From assembly GCA_003598175.1 (NCBI GenBank), contig QZKN01000176.1:1-32049 (forward strand): a stretch of 32,049 bases of DNA, written 5' to 3'. This DNA is from Candidatus Omnitrophota bacterium. GTDB taxonomy: Bacteria > Hinthialibacterota > Hinthialibacteria > Hinthialibacterales > Hinthialibacteraceae. A program made the translations under genes and the position numbers. Positions 25,662 through 32,049 of this stretch are shown here, piece after piece. Positions within the stretch are counted from its first letter, which is position 1, and the number at the start of each line of letters is the position of its first letter. The notes below the pieces were generated by a model. The model was not told where the DNA came from, made no database searches, and saw nothing but the letters and a program-made list of their open reading frames with translations.

Positions 25662-27053
25662 ATGATGAGAATTCACTTTCTTGGCGCCGCCGGCGGCGTC
25701 ACTGGTTCGATGCATTTGCTGGAAGTGAACGGAAAACGGATCCTGCTTGATTGCGGATTGCATCAGGGACGTCGGGATGAATCCAATCGCCTGAATCGCA
25801 GTCTTCCCTTCGCTCCCGAAAATGTGGACGTGATGGTGTTATCCCACGCTCACATCGATCACAGCGGCAATATCCCCCTGCTGTGTCGCAAATATGACGG
25901 CGACATCATCACCACGCTGGCCACCCGCGATCTCTGCGCCGTCATGCTGATGGACAGCGCCCACATTCAGGAAAAAGACGCGGAATTTTTCAACAAAAAA
26001 ATCGCCGACGCCCCTGATAAACAGATATCGCCCATTTACAGCTACGCCGATGTGGACAAATGTTTGACCCAATTCATCGCCATAAACTATGGACGGCCGT
26101 TTCCTCTCACCGACGGCGTGAAAATGACATTGTATGACGCCGGCCATGTTTTGGGTTCGGCTGTCGTTGTGCTCGACATTAAGGAAGAGAATAAAAAACT
26201 CCGGCTGGTCTACAGCGGCGATATCGGACGCAAACGGCTCCCCATCCTGCAGGACCCGACGCTGATCCACGATGCGGAAATCATGCTGCTGGAAAGCACG
26301 TACGGCAACCGCAAACATGATCCCATCGAAACGGCGGACGAGCATCTGGCGGACGCAATCCACACGATATACAAGCGAAAAAGCAAACTCATCATCCCCT
26401 CTTTCGCGCTCGAACGCGCGCAGGAAATTGTGTACAGCATTCGCAAATTACTCAAACAAAACCGCATTCCGCGCCTTCCTGTTTACGTCGACAGCCCGCT
26501 GGCTATCCGCGTCACCGAAATTTTCCGCCTGCATCCGGAATGCTTCGACGAGGAAATCCTCACCATGTTCGACAACCACGAAGATCCTTTTGATTTTTCG
26601 GATTTGGAAATGGTGCGCAGCAAAGAGAATTCACAATCCCTCAATGAACAGGATGGCCCGATGGTTATCATCTCCGCGTCCGGCATGTGCGAGGCGGGCC
26701 GTATCCTGCATCACTTGCGCAATAACATCGGCAATCCGAACAACATGATTCTCATCGTCGGTTTCCAGGCGCAACATACGCTGGGCCGAAAAATTGTGGA
26801 ACGCCAGTCCACCGTTCGCATTTTCGGCCTGGAGCATTCATTAGAAGCGGAAGTGCGGGTCATCAACGCCTTCAGCGGTCATGCGGACAAAGACGGCCTC
26901 GACGATTTTGCCCTTGCTTCCAAAAACACATTAAACAAATTGTTCCTGATCCACGGCGAGCCCGATCAAAGCCAAGCTATGGCGGAACGGTTACGATCGA
27001 AAGGTTTGAATGACATTCACGTTCCCGAACGCGGCGAATATGTGGATCTATGA
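25662..27053 (+). CDS. Metallo-beta-lactamase fold, beta-CASP RNA nuclease (CPSF/YSH1-like)
   Basis: This 463-residue cytoplasmic protein is a beta-CASP family nuclease of the bacterial COG1236 type. The metallo-beta-lactamase motifs are LLDCGLHQG, SHAHIDHSG (H62, H64, D66, H67), DAGHVLGSA, YSGDIGRKRLPIL and ESTYGNRKHD. The beta-CASP inserted domain follows (IIPSFALERAQEI, YVDSPLAIRVTEIF, ISASGMCEAGRILHHL), and then the C-terminal FSGHADKDGL and FLIHGEPDQSQAMAERL. Members process or degrade RNA by endo- or 5' exonuclease action. Target RNAs cannot be read from the sequence. It follows the RAM-domain gene closely and has a normal length. Confidence 0.9.
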   Translation: MMRIHFLGAAGGVTGSMHLLEVNGKRILLDCGLHQGRRDESNRLNRSLPFAPENVDVMVLSHAHIDHSGNIPLLCRKYDGDIITTLATRDLCAVMLMDSAHIQEKDAEFFNKKIADAPDKQISPIYSYADVDKCLTQFIAINYGRPFPLTDGVKMTLYDAGHVLGSAVVVLDIKEENKKLRLVYSGDIGRKRLPILQDPTLIHDAEIMLLESTYGNRKHDPIETADEHLADAIHTIYKRKSKLIIPSFALERAQEIVYSIRKLLKQNRIPRLPVYVDSPLAIRVTEIFRLHPECFDEEILTMFDNHEDPFDFSDLEMVRSKENSQSLNEQDGPMVIISASGMCEAGRILHHLRNNIGNPNNMILIVGFQAQHTLGRKIVERQSTVRIFGLEHSLEAEVRVINAFSGHADKDGLDDFALASKNTLNKLFLIHGEPDQSQAMAERLRSKGLNDIHVPERGEYVDL

Positions 27054-27104
27054 GAGGAGAAATTAAATATACAACGATTTACAAAAAGGAATGATAAAAG
27101 TCTT

Positions 27105-28553
27105 TCACCCCGCAATTTTAACGGGCGTACGCCGATTGACTTCCTCGACTCGTTTCCGATATTCCGCATCCCGTACGGCGCGTATGCGCTCACGCTTGAT
27201 CATATCGAACTCTTCACGGCTGCCGGGCATCAGAATCCCGTTTACGCTTCCCAGCTGTTGATAGGAACGCATTTGTTTGATAACCTTGCGTGATTCGCCG
27301 CCGACGCGAATTGAATTATATAACGCTTCTCGAATTTCCTCTTCCGGACAGTATTGCGTTACTTCAGATTCGACGCAGCGATACTCTTGCGCCAATTGTT
27401 CCATCACGTAACGGGTTTCATTGGGATGATTTCGTTGACATTCCGTAATGATCTCTCGAATGGACTTTTGCGGTGAATGATATCGTTTCAGCAGCTGGCC
27501 GGCGCGTAAAAAAAGCGGAAGCAATATGTCCAACGAGTCGATCGTGGGAAAACGATTTAAAATTTCAGACGCAGAAAGTTCCTTGCGCTTGATTGTGATT
27601 TTATCGTAAAAAAGCCGAGGATGGTTTCGGCTGCCTTCATAAGGGACATCGCCGAGCCAAAACTCGAATCCCTTGCCCGAATTGGAACGAATATGGATAA
27701 ACAATCCTTCGGCGTGATGATCGTCTTTGTATTTCAACCGAATCGGACCGATGGAGCTGTTGATAAAGGAGGATGTGCGTGAAAACGTGTTTCTCTTGTT
27801 GAGATAATCCAACATCGGCGGAATATAAACACGCAAATTCAGAAGCAGTTCATAAAAATCCTCTTTCCAAATGCCCGTGAGCTGACCGTCTGCGGTCTCC
27901 GGTTCGATTCCGAATTCGTGGCCGTCTGCGGTGCGACCGTAGGGCGCAAGCAGCAAACCTGCCGGATTATCGATATTGTTCTCTCTCTGCCGGTTCATCA
28001 TCTCAATGCGCGCATCCAGGCAGGACATGACCTCTTCGTCATGCTCATGATCGATCAGAAAAATGGAGTTGGCCAGTGAAATCAACGTGGAAAGCACTGC
28101 ATTGGTCGGATCGACTCGGTTGAAATAGGTTCGAATCTGCTCCGAACCGGCGATATTGATACAATCGATATTCTCTTCGGAAAACCGTGGAATGCCGTCT
28201 TTGACGGTATACTCTTTAAACACAAGATTATAGACAAAACCGTAATTCGGGGATTTTTCCAGATACAACAACGAGGCTGTGGTCTCACCCGGCTGCAATT
28301 GAATAACGGAAGGACCGAACGTCGTCGCCGGAATTCCATGCAACGTGTTATGGTCATAAAAATAATGAAAAGCCCGCCTCAAACCCGGAAAATTCAGGAT
28401 CGATTCCAGCGTGTTCAACTGCGAAGTCGATGCCGCCGGATCCGCAAGACTCGCCAGTGAAACGACATGATTCAATTGCGAGTCCACCACGGAGATTCCC
28501 TCCAACGTGTGCAAGGGCAGAAAATTCGGCGTTGATTCAAAAGCAGGTTTCAT
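27105..28553 (-). CDS. Hypothetical protein, unrecognised family
   Basis: The 482-residue protein has no signal peptide, transmembrane segment or nucleotide-binding motif that I can see, and I do not recognise its family. The N-terminal half includes LNFPGLRRAFHYFYDHNTL and alternating strands. The middle contains GKGFEFWLGDVPYEGSRNHPR. The C-terminal region (ECQRNHPNETRYVMEQLAQEYRC to IRAVRDAEYRKRVEEVNRR) is helical and charged, possibly coiled-coil. ATG 28553 is preferred because GGAG lies 9 bases upstream; the frame extends to 28637 with a weaker start. It lies downstream of the AAA ATPase on the same strand after about 250 bases. Coding potential is supported by length and by antisense frames being short. 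Confidence 0.65.
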   Translation of the reverse strand: MKPAFESTPNFLPLHTLEGISVVDSQLNHVVSLASLADPAASTSQLNTLESILNFPGLRRAFHYFYDHNTLHGIPATTFGPSVIQLQPGETTASLLYLEKSPNYGFVYNLVFKEYTVKDGIPRFSEENIDCINIAGSEQIRTYFNRVDPTNAVLSTLISLANSIFLIDHEHDEEVMSCLDARIEMMNRQRENNIDNPAGLLLAPYGRTADGHEFGIEPETADGQLTGIWKEDFYELLLNLRVYIPPMLDYLNKRNTFSRTSSFINSSIGPIRLKYKDDHHAEGLFIHIRSNSGKGFEFWLGDVPYEGSRNHPRLFYDKITIKRKELSASEILNRFPTIDSLDILLPLFLRAGQLLKRYHSPQKSIREIITECQRNHPNETRYVMEQLAQEYRCVESEVTQYCPEEEIREALYNSIRVGGESRKVIKQMRSYQQLGSVNGILMPGSREEFDMIKRERIRAVRDAEYRKRVEEVNRRTPVKIAG

Positions 28554-28757
28554 TCTGAGAGACTCCAAACATAACCAATAATGTGAACTGTTATATAGCA
28601 ATTTCAATGCCGAATCATTGCCGGAGAATGCAGGCATCCTAACACGTTCAATTTTAAGGAGTTATTCATAAATCTTTCAACATGGATTTCAGAATAAGAA
28701 CCTGAGATTCAATCAGAATGAGAAGAATTATCATTTTGCATGACAGTTGGCATGAAG

Positions 28758-28774
28758 AACGAGTTGTTCTCGTT
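28758..28774 (-). terminator. Small hairpin after the AAA ATPase gene
   Basis: AACGAG and CTCGTT form a 6-bp stem around a 5-base loop, about 27 bases past the ATPase stop codon on the minus strand. The T tail is poor, so it is only a weak candidate terminator. Confidence 0.3.
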
Positions 28775-28800
28775 ATCTGATTCGTGCATAGGCTGAATCC

Positions 28801-29529
28801 TCACCGTGATTGTCCCGGTAAAACCGACCTGCGCGTATCATCAAAAAACCGTTTATAAATTTGAAAATGTTCCGTGTTCTCGTAGGAGATCGGACGAATC
28901 TGTTCCGCATCGAAATTGAGGATTGTCGCGTTCGTACAGGCCATGAGAAGGGGTGAATGCGTGGCCATGATGAATTGCGCGTGTCCTGCCTGGCTCAAAT
29001 CAGCCAACAGATCGAGCAATTCCAACTGACTTTTGGGTGAAAGAGCCGTTTCCGGTTCGTCCAGCAGGTACAGTCCCTTGATTTTGTATCGCGCCTTGAA
29101 AAAGGAAAGAATGGACTGGCCGTGCGATTGGGTGAGCAGTGATTTCCCGCCGAAATACTTCAACTGGCCAGGATCGGACACAGCCCATTCGTCCAAAATC
29201 CGCGTAAAATCCTTAAATATGTCCGAACCGAAATAGGAGCCGGGGACGCTGCCGTTGCTCCATTTCATTTCCAGATAGCGATACAATAAATACTCATACG
29301 GATTGTTGTCAATTCGCGGTCTCGGCGCATTTTGCCAAATGTGAATTCCGCATTTACGCGAAATCGCTTCCAATAACGTGGTTTTTCCCGAACCGTTCTC
29401 GCCCACAAAAATGGTGACGATCGAGTCAAGACTGATTTTTTCGGTTCGGTGGAAAAGAGTGTGATTAAATGGATAAAATCGTTGTGTGGGATAGTCGTCG
29501 GGATGAAACCGGATTTCTTTGAGATGCAT
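28801..29529 (-). CDS. Small AAA ATPase, RecF/ABC-like (predicted ATPase, COG3910 type)
   Basis: The 242-residue protein has the ABC-like AAA ATPase core used by stand-alone RecF/OLD-type enzymes. The Walker A motif FVGENGSGKTTLLEAI has G43 to T51. Walker B is LYLLDEPETALSP with D157 and E158, and the H-loop is ATHSPLL. GQSILSFFKARY before Walker B occupies the position of the ABC signature. No nuclease or other effector domain is fused. The start at MHLKEIRFHP (29529) is preferred to the upstream MMYTWHEGTG because GAGGG and AGGA lie just before it. COG3910 proteins are widespread with no fixed role. Whether it works with the unknown protein at 27105 is an open question. Confidence 0.84.
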   Translation of the reverse strand: MHLKEIRFHPDDYPTQRFYPFNHTLFHRTEKISLDSIVTIFVGENGSGKTTLLEAISRKCGIHIWQNAPRPRIDNNPYEYLLYRYLEMKWSNGSVPGSYFGSDIFKDFTRILDEWAVSDPGQLKYFGGKSLLTQSHGQSILSFFKARYKIKGLYLLDEPETALSPKSQLELLDLLADLSQAGHAQFIMATHSPLLMACTNATILNFDAEQIRPISYENTEHFQIYKRFFDDTRRSVLPGQSR

Positions 29530-29677
29530 TCCTGTACCCTCATGCCATGTATACATCAATCCAGGAATGATACCTGCTTATCGGTTGAGGTCGAAGTGTA
29601 ATACAACCGTTTTTGTCGTCATGAATGGATACAGAACCACCGCGTAGGATTAGGCGGTATTGATCTGTCTTTGCTAT

Positions 29678-30973
29678 CTACAAAACCAAGAAACTGCTTT
29701 CCATCCCGATACGCAGTACCGCGTCACGACTGATCATTCCTTTGAAGAATCCTTGTTCATCCACCACCGGCAGGCGTTTGAGCCGTTTTTCGGTCATGAG
29801 GTTGATCGCTTCCTGAACGGATTCGTATTCCGTAATGGCAATCGGATTGGCGATCATGATGTCGGACGCCGTCTTTGCCCGGCCGGATTTGACGATTTCT
29901 TCATAAAAACGATTCGATTTCAAAAGCGGCACCTTACTCATGAGGATCGGCCACAAACCGGCGCGTTGTGCGGAAAACTGAGCGAATACATCCCGATCGG
30001 ACACAATGCCGATTAGTTTTCCGTCCGTATCCACCACGGCTACCCGATGCGAATCGCGCTGATCGATGATGCGGATAATTTCATCGATCGGGGTTTCCGG
30101 ATAGACGGTCTGCGTGTCTCGCTGCATCACATCCCTCACAAAACGCAAATTATCGATTTTCACATGATGTTTCGCAAAGGATCGCCAATCGGGAGATTCC
30201 CGCATGACCGTCTTGAACACGTCCAAACGGGCAAGCATTCCGCTCAATCGGCCCTGATCGTCCACAACGGGCAGCCGTTTCAAATTATGTTTGAGCATCA
30301 ACGTAACCGCCTCGCTTAAATCATGATTCTGCGGGATGGTCTGAACGGGTGAGCTCATGATTTCTCGGGAAGGTTTTTGGGCGAGCGTTTCTATGAATTC
30401 TTCGATTTTTTCGGATGGAAATTCACTCAGGAGTCCCAACCGAATAGGAAGGCCGCCCCGCGCAATTAAATCTCCCTGCGTGATGATTCCGATGGGGCGA
30501 CCGTCGTCCGCTATGACTGGGACGCCGTTGAATCCTCCTCGAATCATAAGGGTGATCACTTCCGTGAGCGGTGATTGTTCTTTCACCGCCTGCGGATTGT
30601 GAGTCATGACATCATTGACTTTCAAGTGGCGGGGAATAAGGCGAGAACGGGTTTTGTGAACCCAGGCGTCCTGTTCCTCGATCATCAGAATCCCATCATC
30701 GACCATCTCTTCCAATTGGGGGAGAATCACGTCTAGTTCGGACGCCGGCAAAACGATTTCCATTTTTAGGGGAAGATTATAACTCAATATTTCAATTCCG
30801 CTTGTGGCGATATCGCCCGTCTCATAACAACCCGCGATTCCCCGCGTCACCAGGCAGCGGGCGGCAATCCCTAATTGGGAAACGAATTCGACGACCGCTT
30901 TCGTCGCCGGTTTGCCATGCCACCGCGCCTCTTCGCTCGTGAAGATTTCGATTACCGCATATCGAATTGACAT
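29678..30973 (-). CDS. DUF190 domain fused to four CBS domains
   Basis: The 431-residue cytoplasmic protein begins with a DUF190 domain at about residues 1-105 (MSIRYAVIEIFTSEEARWHG, ATKAVVEFVSQLGIAARCLVTRGIAG, EIVLPASELDVILPQLEEMV). Four CBS modules follow; their starts are recognisable at VNDVMTHNPQAV, SREIMSSPVQTI, VRDVMQRDTQTV and ASDIMIANPIAI, each ending in a PVVD/VAVVD and G(I/M)(I/V/L) pattern. CBS pairs bind adenosine nucleotides and often gate channels or enzymes. Stand-alone DUF190 proteins are frequently encoded beside CrcB/FluC fluoride channels, as here: the channel gene ends 16 bases upstream. A GGGGAGA site precedes the start. A regulatory role for the channel is inferred, not shown. 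Confidence 0.88.
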   Translation of the reverse strand: MSIRYAVIEIFTSEEARWHGKPATKAVVEFVSQLGIAARCLVTRGIAGCYETGDIATSGIEILSYNLPLKMEIVLPASELDVILPQLEEMVDDGILMIEEQDAWVHKTRSRLIPRHLKVNDVMTHNPQAVKEQSPLTEVITLMIRGGFNGVPVIADDGRPIGIITQGDLIARGGLPIRLGLLSEFPSEKIEEFIETLAQKPSREIMSSPVQTIPQNHDLSEAVTLMLKHNLKRLPVVDDQGRLSGMLARLDVFKTVMRESPDWRSFAKHHVKIDNLRFVRDVMQRDTQTVYPETPIDEIIRIIDQRDSHRVAVVDTDGKLIGIVSDRDVFAQFSAQRAGLWPILMSKVPLLKSNRFYEEIVKSGRAKTASDIMIANPIAITEYESVQEAINLMTEKRLKRLPVVDEQGFFKGMISRDAVLRIGMESSFLVL

Positions 30974-30989
30974 GAATAGATTCTCCCCT

Positions 30990-31364
30990 TTAGAATAGTT
31001 TTACCATCCAAATTCCGGCCAGCACCAATGCGAATCCCACCATATTATTTGCCATTACGTTGATCAGCGCCGGAAGCGGCTCTCCCTGCAATGCCAGTGT
31101 TACGCTTTCCAGGCCATAACTGGAAAACGTGGTGAATCCCCCCAATAAACCGGTCATCAGAAACAAGCGAGTGGAAGGGGAGAGAATTCTGGAATCCTGG
31201 GTGAGAGAATAAACGATTCCAATAAGGAAACACCCTAAAAGATTGACGAACAGGGTTCCTACGGGAAAACCTCCGCCCCAGAATTGGGTGATGAACCAAG
31301 AAAATCCATAACGGCAAAGAGCGCCGATTCCACCGCCGATGAAAACGAGAAGGATGGGGGGCAA
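30990..31364 (-). CDS. crcB: Fluoride ion channel FluC (CrcB)
   Basis: This 124-residue membrane protein has four hydrophobic segments. It carries the CrcB/FluC signatures FIGGGIGALCRYG, PVGTLFVNLLGCFLIG and TGLLGGFTTFSSYGLE, the last being the central Na+/F- region. It lowers cytoplasmic fluoride as a dual-topology dimer. The ribosome-binding site decides the start. GGAGGTGATC, a near-perfect complement of the 16S rRNA 3' end, contains the GTG at 31370, so that codon cannot be the start. The TTG at 31364, 5 bases after GGAGG, is used instead. It is followed directly by the DUF190-CBS gene, so the two form an operon. Confidence 0.9.
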   Translation of the reverse strand: MPPILLVFIGGGIGALCRYGFSWFITQFWGGGFPVGTLFVNLLGCFLIGIVYSLTQDSRILSPSTRLFLMTGLLGGFTTFSSYGLESVTLALQGEPLPALINVMANNMVGFALVLAGIWMVKLF

Positions 31365-31391
31365 GATCACCTCCGAGTGATTTTTTATAAA

Positions 31392-31439
31392 AATGGAACG
31401 CCGACATCCTGCCGGTTTTGCGGAGAATGTCTCCGAGAC
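31392..31439 (-). ncRNA. Possible structured leader upstream of crcB
   Basis: On the minus strand a CGGAG/CTCCG hairpin has GACAT across its loop, and about 20 bases downstream lies ATGTC, able to form a pseudoknot with it. This resembles the loop-to-tail pairing of the fluoride (crcB) riboswitch. The conserved GAUG in the first loop and the UGAUG before the tail are not matched, so it is either a divergent riboswitch or chance. Confidence 0.25.
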
Positions 31440-31451
31440 GGTGACGTTGCG

Positions 31452-31640
31452 TTAGGATGAATTCTCTTTCCCGTCATACAACATCTGGAACAGCATGAAA
31501 AGGATTCCGGCAAGTATCAAAACCGAGGCGAATCCGATGGCTATTCCAATCCCAAAGCCGTCTCACGGTGAAACGGCTGAACCAATCTTCGATCCCGGTT
31601 ACCACCGCCAAAGCGCCATATCCTCGACCTCACATTGTAA
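31452..31640 (-). pseudogene. Frameshifted remnant of a small membrane protein gene
   Basis: Reading the minus strand, one frame from about 31640 gives GALAVVTGIEDWFSRFTVRRL. A second frame, open from 31562 to a stop at 31452, gives GFGIGIAIGFASVLILAGILF followed by MLFQMLYDGKENSS. The two join smoothly if one frameshift near 31555-31565 is corrected, giving a soluble or amphipathic part followed by one transmembrane helix and a short tail. Neither half has a good start of its own. The family is not recognised. Confidence 0.45.
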
Positions 31641-31650
31641 TCAGTTACTT

Positions 31651-31779
31651 TTATCTTGCAATCAATGCGGAACAGGGCGCATAACTGAGGACCCGCTTCG
31701 AGACCGATCCGAGTAGCCATCGCTGAACGATGCTTTTTCCTCGATGACCCATTACAATTAAATCTGCATGAATTTCTCT
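31651..31779 (-). pseudogene. Universal stress protein, C-terminal fragment
   Basis: The minus strand encodes 42 residues ending at a TAA at 31651-31653. The segment HADLIVMGHRGKSIVQRWLL, then GSVSKRVLSYAPCSALIAR, is the ATP-binding C-terminal motif of universal stress proteins (ADLIVMG, GxxG, GSVSxxVL, APCxxLI). An in-frame stop lies at 31780-31782, and upstream homology is lost where the sequence of the insertion element begins. The gene has therefore lost its N-terminal two thirds, most simply by insertion of the element at about 31775-31800. Confidence 0.75.
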
Positions 31780-32049
31780 TCAAAATGCTCTTTGGCTGAA
31801 TCCAATAACGCTATAATGTAGTCATGTACATCGAAACCGTTCGCAATCGCAATTCGCCCCCCTGCATTCTTCTGCGCGAATCCTATCGCGTGGGGAACCA
31901 GGTCTGGAAACGCACTCTCCTCAATCTCACTCACTGGCCGCCCCAGTTGGTGGAAGAGTTCCGCGCCCTCTTGAAAGGCGGCTCCGTGGTGGAAAACCTG
32001 AAAGACAGTTTCGACATCGTCCGCAGCCGCTCGCATGGGCACGTCGCCG
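31775..32049 (+). mobile_element. Left end of an IS1634-type insertion sequence (partial)
   Basis: The element runs off the window to the right. Its left boundary is estimated from where universal stress protein homology stops. Neither the terminal inverted repeat nor a target duplication can be confirmed without the other end. TATAAT at 31812-31817 could serve as -10 box for the transposase. Confidence 0.6.
31824..32049 (+). CDS. IS1634-family transposase, N-terminal part (truncated by window edge)
   Basis: The first 75 codons are open to the edge without a stop. The N-terminus MYIETVRNRNSPPCILLRES is followed by YRVGNQVWKRTLLNLTHWPP, and the later DSFDIVRSRSHGHVA is as expected for the first domain of IS1634 (IS4-like DDE) transposases. 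Family members typically run several hundred residues, so most of the gene, including the catalytic core, lies outside the window. A long antisense frame at 31758-32042 is a shadow of this gene. Confidence 0.82.
   Translation, partial: MYIETVRNRNSPPCILLRESYRVGNQVWKRTLLNLTHWPPQLVEEFRALLKGGSVVENLKDSFDIVRSRSHGHVA

Noticed and set aside
31758..32042. 94-codon open frame on the minus strand at the right edge
   Set aside because: Antisense to the transposase, whose N-terminal sequence on the plus strand matches the IS1634 family and runs off the window.

Overview
This window looks like a chromosomal segment from an environmental, probably Gram-negative bacterium. Three kinds of gene suggest a planctomycete-like, Hydrogenedentes-like or related lineage: two secreted hydrazine-synthase-alpha-related dihaem propeller proteins, a DUF1080 secreted protein, and a YVTN-propeller/cytochrome-peroxidase fusion. 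The lineage cannot be fixed from the sequence alone. No rRNA, tRNA or CRISPR array was seen.

Layout: (1) 1-3.6 kb, plus strand: a secreted matrixin-type metalloprotease, a short ribosome hibernation factor, phosphate acetyltransferase and an MntP-type manganese exporter. (2) 3.6-6.2 kb: a sulfur-assimilation neighbourhood made of a minus-strand precorrin-2 dehydrogenase (siroheme), an Rrf2 regulator with three cysteines, and adenylylsulfate kinase. A sigma70-like promoter overlapping a perfect 9-bp inverted repeat lies before the kinase, and a strong hairpin terminator follows it. (3) 6.3-11.5 kb: a PHP-domain phosphoesterase, a secreted DUF1080 protein, a convergent HzsA-related dihaem protein and a membrane methyltransferase. 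(4) 11.5-19.5 kb: a repeat-rich region that looks AT-rich by eye. A 5'-truncated, frameshifted copy of a response regulator (11.54-12.0 kb) precedes four genes for exported proteins, and the intact response regulator follows at 17.5 kb. A 162-bp direct repeat covering the last codons of the 816-residue protein and its downstream spacer occurs before the intact regulator and again before the phosphatase at 19.6 kb. Together these read as two tandem units of the form regulator, variable cargo, conserved 3' end. (5) 19.6-25.1 kb: a secreted calcineurin-like phosphoesterase and, convergent with it, a two-gene operon for a second HzsA-related dihaem protein and the YVTN/peroxidase dihaem protein. 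(6) 25.3-27.1 kb: a stand-alone Lrp/AsnC RAM domain and a beta-CASP metallo-beta-lactamase nuclease. (7) 27.1-31.4 kb, minus strand: an unrecognised 482-residue protein, a small AAA ATPase, a DUF190-4xCBS fusion and a FluC fluoride channel. (8) 31.4-32.05 kb: decayed genes (a frameshifted membrane-protein remnant and the C-terminus of a universal stress protein), with the N-terminus of an IS1634-type transposase running off the right edge.

Several neighbourhoods make functional sense. Siroheme synthesis, a cysteine-bearing Rrf2 regulator and APS kinase fit sulfate assimilation. The DUF190-CBS protein and FluC fit fluoride resistance. The dihaem proteins and the DUF1080 protein fit periplasmic or extracellular oxidation and carbohydrate turnover. 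Residue numbers in the entries refer to the start chosen in each entry.
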